Source of the DNA: Volutella citrinella
Taxonomy: Eukaryota > Ascomycota > Sordariomycetes > Hypocreales > Nectriaceae
DNA length: 64,000 nt
Assembly: GCA_034401135.1 (NCBI GenBank)
Contig: JAWZSP010000003.1
Span: 5,456,001 to 5,520,000, forward strand
Direction of reading: 5' to 3'
The notes beneath the pieces were generated by a model. It made no database searches. It was given only the letters and a program-made list of their open reading frames with translations, and was not told the origin of the DNA. This document shows, one piece after another, positions 21,545-32,006 of this stretch. Made by a program: the position numbers and the translations under genes. Within the stretch, counting starts at the first letter, position 1. Every line of letters begins with the position of its first letter.

Positions 21545-22449
21545 CCAGCCTAGTAGTTGCAGTGAGTAGCCAAGCAGCATCAAGTAATGACATGCCTATC
21601 TGCTTGCTTCATGACACATAACTTTCACATCTCCTTGGTTGGAGTCTTTCTTTGTCTCGCCTGGTCGGACGCCTGCGTGCACCTTGGTGTGGTACATAGA
21701 CTTGGCATGTCCCGGACAAGTATGAAGGCGCAGTAATGAACAATAGCTCGGGGTAAAAGAATTCACAAACTATATTTGTTGTTTCTACAGTTGTATCAGT
21801 TATGAGGCGCCTTGCTTCGCTCAGTTGGGGTCTCATCTGCATAAGCCTGGGGGCAGCAAGACTATATTTGCATAGGGTTTGTATCCACCGTCCACGTGCA
21901 ACATAGTAGTTGTAGCTTAAACTGTTCCTTGGAGGGATTGGGTAGTTCTTCTGCCCTGGAGGAGAGTCATTACTTGTCGAAGAGGAACTAGAGCTGGATT
22001 ACAATTCGATGACTTTGGCGTGAGCAGGTTACATTATCGTGGCTATCAACGGCGGCTTGCGGCCTCTCAGTCTTTAGGGTACTAGTGTATCATCCATCTG
22101 TACTCCTACAACACTCTTTATCCCTCTCTCGCTTATTAATTCCACAAACCGTTGAGTCTAATGTTTGACGAAGAGCTTTCGATCTTGAATCAAGCAACGA
22201 TTGGATCGGTCGAGAAACTCGGAGGATTCACTCCAAAACAACATTTGTACCAGGCTGACACACATTCACATGATGAAGAGTAGAAAAGGCAGTTTAGAGT
22301 GTATAGTGTAAATTCATTGCCGAATGGCTTTTCTCCGCTTAGCAGAAGCCGGCTATGCTAGAAGAAGAAAAGGAGGCAGCACGGTCGTGAAATTTTCCAA
22401 CGCTTGGCTCAAACACAAGTCGCTATGCTAGAGGGCTAAGGGAAAACGC
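21545..22449. other. intergenic between convergent genes
   Basis: About 0.9 kb of 3' flank on both sides. No supported gene. Confidence 0.4.
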
Positions 22450-22774
22450 CTAGTAAAGGCCAAGAACGAGGTCACCCTTGACGCGGGCAGTCAGGTGAAC
22501 CTCGGCCTCGAGGTCGAGCTTGATGCCGACAAGGAGGGCGGCGCTGGTGTGCTTGCCCTCATCATCGGTGGCGCCCTTGATGAGCTGACCTGTTTGGGTG
22601 TCAGAGAGCTGCGTAAGTCAAGGAAATGCGAGAGAATCACTTACCAGCGGGCTGGGAGAGGCCGGTGGAGGTGGGCAGGGGAACCACGAACTGGCGGGTC
22701 TCGGTCCTATTGATGGTCAGCATCTCTTGAAAGAAGGGACAAGGAGATGGTGATGCTTACTCGGTGGCAGGCAT
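22450..22774 (-). CDS. 71-residue conserved-looking miniprotein in three exons
   Basis: Exons 22774-22761 (14 nt), 22706-22645 (62 nt) and 22589-22450 (140 nt) join in frame with consensus donors (GTAAGC, GTAAGT), CTGAC branch sites and TAG/CAG acceptors. The product starts MPATETETRQFVVPLPTSTG, continues to GQLIKGATDDEGKH and ends in a strand-rich, strongly patterned tail (ALLVGIKLDLEAEVHLTARV then KGDLVLGLY). There is no signal peptide, membrane segment or cysteine, so a small cytosolic beta-rich protein is likely. Strong C-bias at third positions and three canonical splice sites argue for a real, well-expressed gene. No single open frame reaches the coding length, so ORF-based callers would miss it. 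I do not recognise the family. Confidence 0.68.
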
Positions 22775-23932
22775 CTTGATTGGTGGTGGTGAAACGGGGA
22801 GTTTCTGAAAAAGGGTTGAGTTGTTGTTGAGTGAGGTTGAGAGGATGTGTTGGATGAGGAGGAGAGTCTGGACTTGAGCGAGGAGGAAGACCTCTTAAGT
22901 AGCTGGACTGACTCTCTCGTCAAGATGTTTACCGATGACCCTGACCGAGAAACGTAGCATCAATCGACGGAGAATGGGCGGGTACGTGGCAGGCCCATCG
23001 GCCAACGCACGCAGCAGATACGTGGCGATGGCGACGGATGTCCTGCAGCTTCGCGTATCAAACTCGGTGATGGGAAATGCGGGGGAGAGACGAATTGGCC
23101 AATGACTGCGGCAGAGAATCGGAACTGGCAGACTTCGTCGCCTCCATTTTGCGCCTGGTTATGCGCTTGTCTCCGGCTTTACTGCGACGGCATCTCTTGC
23201 ACCCGCAACCCCGGACCTTGTTCGTTTCATCTCGACCAATTATCTGCGCTCAGAAGCGCCATCCCTTGAGCATTATCTCGTTTCTTTTTTCGCGATCTTC
23301 GGTCTTGGGCCCCTTTGCTTTTCCGCTTTCGCCCGACAATGCTTCATAGCAGGCTGTTGTGTCTTGACCCGTGCACCGAGTGACCGAGCAATACGTCGGA
23401 GCTGAGGAGGTTGCGACCCATAGCTGAGAATATTAATCTTGCGTGGCACGACACACCGTCAGGTCGAGAAAAGAGGGGCGCATCGGGGAGCGTTCGGGCA
23501 AAAGAAAACATTCGGAACATCCCAGCCTCTTAATTTGCCAGTCTTAATGCCGCTCGCGTCTGGCTCGGCAAACTGGTCCTCAATTGTTGGCCACCTTTGA
23601 CCGGACGCGACATGAGGTGACATGCCCAGCACCAACACTGCCTTGAATCGAGGGCACTCGTTTGTTCCCGAGCTTGCAGAGTATCGATGCATGGCCTGAT
23701 AATCTGGCTCGGCTGCACGCACGTTGCACGTTCTCCTTGCGGGATTTTGCGAGCTGCGATAATAGAGGAAGGACGATGTCAAGTTGAAGAATGTCGATTG
23801 CAGACTTTGTCACGTCCATCTATGTCTTTTTTTTTTTAATGCTGCTACTATGAGGAGACTATTTTAACCTACTATGTTGAGTATTGCAGATGATAGACGA
23901 TGCTGTGCCGCAATTCTTGTCGTCGACTCTAA
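22775..23932. other. intergenic, about 1.2 kb
   Basis: Promoter side of the miniprotein gene and 3' flank of the sugar transporter. A T-run lies near 23827-23837. ORFs here show no domain. Confidence 0.4.
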
Positions 23933-25811
23933 CTAGTTCTTGTTCTTGTCCTCTTCATTCTCCCTCAGCTCAATCTGTTGAACACCGCTACCGCCCTTTC
24001 CAACGTACATGGAGACATTGGCCTCATCCCCATCGAACAAGACGGCAATCTCCTCCAGGGTCGGCCCCTTGGTCTCGACAAAGAGGAACCAGATACAAGC
24101 CACCTCAATGACGAGAATGACAATGTAAACAAAGTAAAATTTCCACTTCAATCGTTCCAGACCGATAGGGTTGATATACTGGTTGAGCACCCCAGCCAGA
24201 GCCGTTGTTCCCAGACCAATGGCCAGGCCTTTGGCTCGTATGTTGTATGGCAGAATTTCGGCAACGTAGGCGACCGTAAGTCCGGGCCATGCAAAGCCAG
24301 CCACACCATAGAAGATAAAGATCATGGCCAGAACTGAAGAGCCCGCTCCTTTGTTGCCCGTCTGCGCATATACAGCAGAGCAGCCCGTCCACACACTAAA
24401 GACAATGAGCATACCGACTCCGGCGACGAGAAAGAGGACACGGCGGCCAAGCTTCTCAATGAAGTAGACGGAGAAGCAGATGGCAACGAGGAATGACCAG
24501 ATCTGTAGCCCTCCATTGAACAGAGACTGGTCGGTGGGATCGTCGATGCCGACGGACTTGAGGATATCGTGGAGATAATACGAGACGAGGCCGTTTCCTG
24601 CTCCAAATTTAGCTGATGGAGGTGAAAAATGATGCTTAATTATGCATACCTGAGCATTGGGAGAAAAATGAGGTGAGAATAATGAGCAAGAGTCGCTTTC
24701 GGTTGCCAGGTGTCTGCAAAAAGACCATCCAGCCCGTTTCGGACGCTGCCTCTTCCAGCTTGATCGTTTGTTGAATCTCGGCATACTCTTCGTGGATAAA
24801 TGGATCCTGACGGTCTCCATTGGCATGGTACTAGATCGTGTCAGTGGTATTGCAATCTTGTGTCTAATTGCCTCTTACCTTGACCAGAATGGCAAAGGCC
24901 TCGTCGCCCCTGTTCTTGGAACAGAGCCATCGCGGGCTTTCTGGCAGTGTAAAAATACCTGCAAGTTGAATGACTGGCATCAAGGCCTGCAGAGCCACGG
25001 GAACTCGCCACGATGCCTCGCCGGCGTACTTGATAGTCCCGAATACCGTCCAGGCTGCTATGATGCTGCCAACATACCACAGAGTGTTGTACATGACTGT
25101 AAGCCGTCCGCGGTGCTGTGGATACGCAAGTTCCATAATTAGGAGGGGTGCAGCGCCAATAGAGATGTTGGATCTTGTTGGATTAGCAGGTGGTGACATG
25201 AGGAGGTTGGGGCGAGTTACCCGAAGCCAACAAGGAATCGACCACCGATAAATAGGCCATTGTTTACGTTTGGAACCGCTGTATTGTTGTCAGCTCAAGT
25301 AATGCTATGTGACTCGAGAGACTTGCATTGTATGATTACACCAATGACAAGGATCAAGTTGCCGAGAGCCGTGCCGATGCGGCGGCCAAAGAAGTCAGCG
25401 ATGTAGGGTGCTATAGATGTCAGCAATAAGAATCAGTAGTTCCCGTAAATGGCATACGCACAAAAGAAGAGAGCGCTGAAGCCTCCAACATTGACAATGG
25501 CAGTAAACAGTCCCAGCGTTGATCCCGAAGGGTTTCCAAAGTCTGCGACAGGGTAAGCTAGCTGTCAAAGCGTCCTCTCATGCCACATTTGGGTACCTAC
25601 AGTGTTGCCAGTTCTTGATGGTCTGGAGCCCATTGAGAAGGCTGCCATCGTACCCGTTGATTGTAGCGCACAGCATCAGGATGGGCATTCTGATGTAGAG
25701 GCTGCGCAAGCCGGCATGCTTGTACCAAGTGACGACGGGGACTTGAAGCTGGATTGTGTCGCCTGCAGGATGTCCGCCGTCCTCGCCATCGAGTCGCTTC
25801 TCATTCGCCAT
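23933..25811 (-). CDS. MFS sugar transporter, lactose-permease/hexose type
   Basis: Seven exons (25811-25601, 25557-25462, 25410-25327, 25278-25221, 25173-24879, 24830-24650, 24597-23933) give 529 residues and 12 membrane segments. Sugar-porter marks are all present: NGYDGSLLNGLQ in TM1, DFFGRRIG in loop 2-3, FIGGRFLVGFG, PESPRWL after TM6, FSQCSGNGLVSYYL in TM7, ERLKWKFYFV and VETKGPTLEEI after TM12. The third intron (25326-25279) uses a GC donor. The layout is that of fungal lactose/cellobiose-type permeases that move a beta-linked disaccharide or galactoside with protons across the plasma membrane. It lies beside a Zn2Cys6 regulator and a GH35 enzyme, which supports a galactoside substrate; monosaccharide transport is the main alternative. 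Confidence 0.9.
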
Positions 25812-26835
25812 ACTGAGAACGGGATTAGGGTTCCAAGAAAGAAGATGTGTTGATGGTTCGGCTGATCTGAGCCAGTCCCTGTGGAAGGTTGGATTGGGTA
25901 GTCGGGGCGAGGCGGAGTGAGGGTCTTTAAATAAGCTACCGTCGCCCGAAGCCGAGTAGTATGCCCCGCAAGTGATCAGGGTAGTTTGTCTGGATGAGAG
26001 TTCCTGACAAACTCAGCTGCCGTCGTAGTCTCCAGCCGCAGCAAGGATGTGATATGCGCACCATTCAAGGCCCTGAGCGGCATGAACTGTTCAATGAAGT
26101 CAAAGTACACGTACCAATGGTTCGGCAGGCGAGTTATTACCCTCCGGCTTCAGGAGCAGAGAGCCCGGTAGTCTGGGACGAGGGATTTGGCTAGGATCCG
26201 TTGACTGTGGCGTCCCCATAATAACAAGTTTGGGCCATTGGCGGCCGACAACCCCAACATCCATGGCTTTCATCGGCCGGGGTACGGAGAACTGGAGTTC
26301 GATCACGCTACGAGTCTGGAGCCGTGGACCATAACCGGTTACGCATCGGCTTCTTGGCCACTCATCTGCCCTCTTTTCCGTGACTCGTGTCCATCCCCAA
26401 GAGTCCTGTGACTGGTGTGGCCTGTTTATTGCCGGTTAAACAAGACAGGGATATGCTGGTGCCGGTCAAGGATCGGAGTCTGGTTCTTGTTATTGGCCCA
26501 AAACCCGGGGCTTGTCGTATCCAGTTAGCCTCGTCACTGGTGTGAGGGGAACTCACAAACTACGACGCCACTCCCCGCATCCCCAGGTTGTTGTCGCAGG
26601 AAGAGGAGTCATCCGCTGCCTCAGCGGCTTGGGGCATTCTCCATGTGTGGAGAATAGCTGCCCGGTTTGATTACGCGGGAGACATGGTGCAGCTCACAAA
26701 TAAGACGTGGTAACGGTATCGCTATCCCATAGCAAGTGCTGGCAACAATACGAGGGAACATTTGCAATTTGTCATTAAAACCGACTTTCGGCGCTGGCTT
26801 ATCAGTTGCTAAAATTGAATCCGAACTGAATGTTC
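25812..26835. other. intergenic, transporter promoter
   Basis: About 1 kb between the regulator stop and the transporter start, both on the minus strand. No domain-bearing ORF. Confidence 0.4.
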
Positions 26836-28583
26836 CTAAATATCCCATAGCAAAGTGTCGTCTGTTGGAAAAGTGGTATATCTCCCCTGTCTCGTGAGAA
26901 TCTGCGTCCGTGTAGTAAAGCTGTCGCTGTCGATGTGCATGCCCGACCGCACCGATTGGATATCCTTTTCACCCAAAGGCAGAGAGTACTCTATTAGGAA
27001 GCGTATCATCCATCCGTCCAGCTTGTGCGTCTTGTAGTCTGTGGAGAGCAGACAAAAGTTTTGGAAGGCAACCAGTCGTTGGATCTAAGGAGTCAGCAAC
27101 CAGCGGTCTGATCACCAGAAGTTTCGAGGGCTGTCTAACCATTAATTCTGTGTTTGGCCAGTATTGGCTCAGCTCTACTATGGCCTCGAAATTGTCATTC
27201 ATGGCGTTTCGGGCATCCTCAAGGTCCTCCTCTCCACCGAAGAGCAATGTGTGTAGCAGTACCGAGGAGGACACAACTGCCATATGGCCAACGGTAAAGT
27301 ACACGACTTCACAGTTCCCCCTCTGCCTGGCAAGGCTTAGGAGGTGGCTGTAGGCCGAGGCGTGATGTTTGCACTTTGTGCGATAGTCGTCGTAATCCCG
27401 CGACGTCGATGGCTGCGGCTCTAGGAAGCGAAAGTAAAGCAGCGTGGCATAATGGTGATAGCCTAGGTGGAGAGCCACAAAGGGACCGCCCGTGCCCCTT
27501 TGGCAGTGAATCTCCAGGTTTTCAGGGCTCATCTTTACGTCTAGCGGGAGCATCTGCTCCCAACTCTCGAGCTGCTGGGACAGCGAGGCGACGCCCCTCT
27601 CCAGATCCAGCACATCGACGTTGGCTTGCGTGCTGCGGCGATTCAAGTCCTGTATTGGTCCAAAGATTTGGACCAGAGAGCTCATGTGTGCCCAGAGTCC
27701 CGGCTGCCATTGAACATTTAGACGTGTGGCCTCGGGGAGTAGCGACTCGAACACGACTTCGTCCATGGGCAGATCAACAGCGAGACTAGTATCGCTGATT
27801 TGGCGATGCAGACCAAGACCCGAGGAGCACCATCGGTCGGCCATGACTAGTGACCACCATGTTCGCCGCTGGACCTCCTTGTCAATCAAGCTGTCGGACC
27901 AGGTAGAGGTGCCCAGGCCGAGTATCTGTGCCATGCTGATGGCAATTCCTAGTCGAGTATCAGAAGGAATCAATGCCGAACGAAGCTTGATGCTCACGAA
28001 AGAAGAGAGCCTCAGACGACGGATTAACATGCGCTGCGCAAAGATTGGCTATCAAGATGCACGTCTGGATGTTCTCGAGACAGATGTTTTCCAGGTCCAT
28101 GAGGAGCAGCTGCTTTGAGTCGTTCATCAGAACAATTTCGCGGGCCCGGATCTCTGGGCTGGGTGAGAATCTCGATCCCATGCTGCAAATGGCGAGTAGC
28201 AATGCTCTGTTGAGGGAGCATTCTCTCACTTGTCTTCGCAGCTGGCCTGGGTGGAAGAGGCTGGACGGCCGGTTATGCAACTTGTCGATGTAGTAGTCCA
28301 CAAGCAGGATGGCATCTTCGAGCGGGACATCTGAAGTCGATGAGTCCGGGACTGAACTGGCTGAACTAGGTCCAATCTCATGCTCTGGTCTCGGCAGAAG
28401 TAACGTCGACGCCTTGGGGCGCTGTCCCAGCGTCCCAGTGCATCGGAGATTTCGCTTCTGACATGGTTCGCAGGGTTCTCCGACAGCCTCGAGGCGCCGC
28501 ACGCATTTGTGCTTACTGTCCCGACACTGCCGACATGCCCGTGGCGTCTTCATGATGATGAGGGGGTTGGTATCGCTCCCCAA
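26836..28583 (-). CDS. Zn2Cys6 transcription factor with fungal_trans domain
   Basis: Exons 28583-27998, 27948-27140 and 27084-26836 give 547 residues. A GAL4-type binuclear zinc cluster spans residues 17-43 (CRQCRDSKHKC...PCEPCQKRNLRC). A short Ser/Thr linker follows, then the middle homology region with WSDSLIDKEVQRRTWWSLVMADRW, and a C-terminal part ending IQRLVAFQNFCLLSTD...MIRFLIEYSLPLGEK that appears only once the last 55-nt intron is removed. Proteins of this class bind CGG-based sites in the nucleus, usually as dimers, and control nearby catabolic genes. It is divergent from a GH35 gene and upstream of a sugar transporter, so it probably activates that set. Start could also be Met11. 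Confidence 0.88.
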
Positions 28584-28635
28584 CGGCCACAGGGTCTCGG
28601 AAATATCGCCCTCTCAGTGGTTGATTGTCCGAGGA

Positions 28636-28660
28636 GTGGGGATGAAGCAAGAGTCCCCGC
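28636..28660. promoter_or_regulatory. paired CreA-type sites GTGGGG / CCCCGC
   Basis: Two SYGGRG matches in inverted orientation 13 bp apart; CTCCAC at 28683-28688 is a third match. CreA binds such sites, most strongly in pairs, to repress carbon-source genes on glucose. The motif is short, so this is suggestive only. Confidence 0.4.
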
Positions 28661-28701
28661 TGTTCCTGTGATCCATTTCACGCTCCACACTCTCTCTCCG
28701 G

Positions 28702-28713
28702 GCCGCTAGCGGC
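28702..28713. promoter_or_regulatory. 12-bp palindrome GCCGCTAGCGGC
   Basis: Perfect palindrome containing everted CCG-N4-CGG triplets, a site type used by Zn2Cys6 dimers. A natural candidate for autoregulation by the adjacent factor. Confidence 0.4.
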
Positions 28714-29001
28714 GGTCATGGGAATGAGCCGTCGTTGGAACGGCATTGGTGCGCCTCTGTCCTCCGCACCAAAGCATCATCGGGACTGGGGCCAATCAAG
28801 ACAGCCCTTTTCCGGCGCATGCAACCGCCCGCATGTTGTCTCACCTTCGGAGGGCGATCGGCACCGCCAGTGTCGTCCATCATTCGATGCCTTGCAACCT
28901 ATTTATTCCAAGCTGGTGCTGTCCTGGCTTCTTTACATGTCTCTCACTCATCATTGTCGCCAACCCTCACGGAGTGACCAGTCTCAAATATCCCCTCCAA
29001 G

Positions 29002-30752
29002 ATGACGGCCATAACCATTCCCCACCTTGTCGAGACCGCATGGTCGAAACAGCTTGTCGTCAACGGCAAGCCGTTTCTCATGCGGGCTGGAGAGCTGCAA
29101 AACTCATCGCTCACGGGCCCTGACTACATGGATACCGTGTGGCAGAAGATGGTTGACACCAACGTGAACACGCTCTTGGGATGCGTGACATGGGAGATGA
29201 TTGAGCCCGAAGAGGGCGTCTTTGACTTTTCTGTCCTTGATAAGGTCATTCTGGGCGCCCGCAAACACGGGCTTCACCTGGTCCTCCTCTGGTTTGGTTC
29301 TTTCAAGAATGGTAGGTCCATCTCTTCCGCTTGAGGGAACGGCTGACTGACATTACATTGACAGGAATGTCCACATATGTCCCCGGGTGGATCAAGACGG
29401 ACCCCAAACGCTTCCCCCGGGCCAAGCTGCGCAAGGCTGGTGGTGTGCTTGAGACAACCGAGGTCCTCTCGATATTCAGCCCCGACAGTGTGAAAGCTGA
29501 CGCCAAAGCATTTGGCCAGCTGATGAGCCACCTCAAGGAGTTCGATGAGGCCCACTCCACCGTGTTGATGGTGCAGGTAGAGAACGAGACTGGTCTCCTT
29601 GGCGACTCAAGAGATGGCTCTGAGCTGGCCGAGAAGGCTTTCGCTGAGCCAGTACCTGCAGAGCTCACTCAATACCTTGCATACGACTGGGGCAACCTCC
29701 ACAAGGATCTAAAAGAACAGAACCTGTCAAAGTTCAACCACGAAGATGCGTCCAAGCAAAGCGGCAACTGGGAGTCCGTATTTGGCAAGGGCCCGAGGAC
29801 AGATGAGCTCTTTATGGCGTACCACTATGCTCTGTACGTCGGCGAGGTTGCAGAAGCTGGAAAGAAGGCGTACCCGATCCCTTTTTACGCCAACATGTGG
29901 ATGAATTACGCCGGAGAGGACACTGAGAATGACTTTCCCATCGTTGTTGGCGGCGGCGGCCACCCCGGAGACTATCCCTCGGGTGGCGCCGTGAGCAATG
30001 TCATGGACCTCTGGATGAAGTTTGCTCCTAGTCTCGACTTTCTCGGTCCTGATGTGTATCTCAACAACTACTCCAACTCTTGTGCGAAGTATCGTCACCG
30101 AAATCAACCCCTTTTCATCCCCGAGCAGCGCCGTGATGACTACGGTGCCCGGCGTATCTGGGTTGCCTATGGCACGTACGCAGCCATGGGCGTTTCTCCG
30201 TTCGGCATCGACACTCTGGAACCTGCTTCGAACCCCTTCACCAAACACTACGGCTTACTCAAGTCGGTCTCTGCCATCGTCCTCGATGCCCAGCGCCAGC
30301 CCAACAGCTCATTGGGCTTCTTCTTCGATGAGCTCCCGAGCGATCCTTCGGCCAAGGACCCCAGCCCGCCGATCCGCCACACTTGGGGCAACTACGAGAT
30401 TTTGATCGAACGAAGCTTTGTTTTCGGAAAGGCCGGACCGGGTGCAGGCATGATCATTCACAAGGGCAACGGTAAATTCCTGTTGATTGGCTGGGGCTTC
30501 CAGATCAGTGCCAAATCGACATCAGAGAGCAGCACGTTTACCGGCATTCTTAAGTTTGAGGAGAAGGTGGTGACTGATGAGGCTACTGGCACGCTCAAGA
30601 CCAGCAGATGGCTGAATGGAGACGAGACAAGGGGCGGCACCAAGGTGCTGATGCCCAACGAGGATCCAGACTATGGCGGCTTCCCCATCTGCGTCACGAT
30701 CCCGGCGAGGACCATGATTGCAGAGGTGTCTTTTTACTCCATCTCAGACTAG
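29002..30752 (+). CDS. GH35-type beta-galactosidase with DUF5597-like C-terminal domain
   Basis: Two exons (29002-29311 and 29365-30752) give 565 residues. The (beta/alpha)8 barrel starts with LVVNGKPFLMRAGELQNSS and has WEMIEPEEGVFDF. The proton donor is expected at Glu178 in MVQVENETG and the nucleophile at Glu357 in PLFIPEQRRD, the two glutamates of clan GH-A. The C-terminal about 170 residues (GFFFDELPSDPS, then IGWGFQISA) look like the DUF5597 domain found on Cellvibrio Bgl35A-like xyloglucan beta-galactosidases. There is no signal peptide, so the enzyme is probably cytosolic and acts on imported galactosides or xyloglucan oligosaccharides rather than polymer. It is shorter than the large secreted fungal GH35 LacA enzymes. 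Substrate linkage is inferred. Confidence 0.88.
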
Positions 30753-32006
30753 ATTCGTGATTATGACATAGATCAATTATTTATCATCTCGTCTTCAAGT
30801 TCATCCATCGCGGCTCCTTTCTCCCGTCCTGGCACAAGGGTTAGTTATCTTAGAGCCTACTTCGCACTGCGGCCAGCCTAGCTTCTCGCTACATAGATCT
30901 ACCACATAGACCAGCAACCAGTTAGCTTGAGGAGACGGAAAGGAGTATCATGGGTTTATCTCATCTCTATTCCCCAGCTCCAGATACTCCTTCTGGAGTG
31001 GGACCTTGGAAGTGATTCGATGATAGCCTTTAATGTATAGGGTATGTATGATCAAGACGGGGGTGGAGAGGTAGTCTACTCGCTGCAAGACTTAGTGTCG
31101 CTGTTCAGCCTAGATGTCACGACTTCGCCCAGCTAGGGGCCATGGCTTTATTAATTTTGACGTAGGAGCTGCGCAGTACAGCCTAGATGTCAACCAATCG
31201 TGAGTGAACCTACAGGCAGCCGCGTTGTTTGGCTACGACACATCACTCATTGCCTACTTGGTGCTCCCCGACAGACTATTCGCTGATGACTGGCTGGAAA
31301 AGGCAATATACAGTTTTTCCAAATAGGCACTGGCACTCCTGTCTTTTACGCTTGCATCTCTTGTTTTTAATTTCTTTGCATATATCTATTGGCAGCCGGT
31401 GCCTTGAGATTTCGCGTCGAGATGGCCGTGCCAAATCGCCACAGTTGCGGGGGTCTCAGTGGGTGACGAATACTGACCCCTGTCTACCAATCAAAGCAAG
31501 CAAAGGGTTCGCTAGGCTTGATTTAGATGGCCCGACCAGGGGATGTGCTGTAGCTCAAAAGCAATGGTTTTATTAGCAGGAACAGCGGGCTGGCTGAGCG
31601 TGGAGCAAGCCTGGAGATGTCGCCAGCGGCTAGCACTTTTAGTGTCGGTGACAGCCGTCTTGGAAGCCCCTGGTTCCTGCGTCGTGGCTTCGCTAAGCTA
31701 GTGTGTTCCTGATACCCCTGATCATCCACCAAGTGGGCACCGTATCAAGAGGCGATTCGCTATAGACAGACACTATCACTTCTCGCTTCGAACTATCAAA
31801 ATCGCTGCATTGGACGCCACGGTCCAGGCCTTTAGTTTGGGCCCCAATGATGATCACCATCAATCCCAACTCCTGCGCAAAGATGTTTTATTTTTCATTC
31901 TGTCTTTCCTCCCCTTTCCCTTGATCAGCCATTGTGCCATTCCACTCGTTTTCACCCCACGTTCGTTTTCACAGAGCACACGCTCTGATTGTTGATAGAC
32001 GCCGCT
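30753..32006. other. intergenic, about 1.25 kb
   Basis: 3' flank of the GH35 gene and promoter of the mucin-like gene. It holds a short direct repeat, listed separately, and no supported gene. Confidence 0.4.
31106..31192. repeat. 14-bp direct repeat CAGCCTAGATGTCA, two copies
   Basis: Identical copies at 31106-31119 and 31179-31192, 73 bp apart. Could be a regulator site or slippage product. Confidence 0.45.

Larger units (their letters stand above)
28584..29001. promoter_or_regulatory. shared divergent promoter of regulator and GH35 genes
   Basis: A 418-bp region between opposed start codons with no gene inside. It carries CreA-type motifs and a CCG/CGG palindrome, listed separately, in keeping with joint control. 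Confidence 0.6.
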
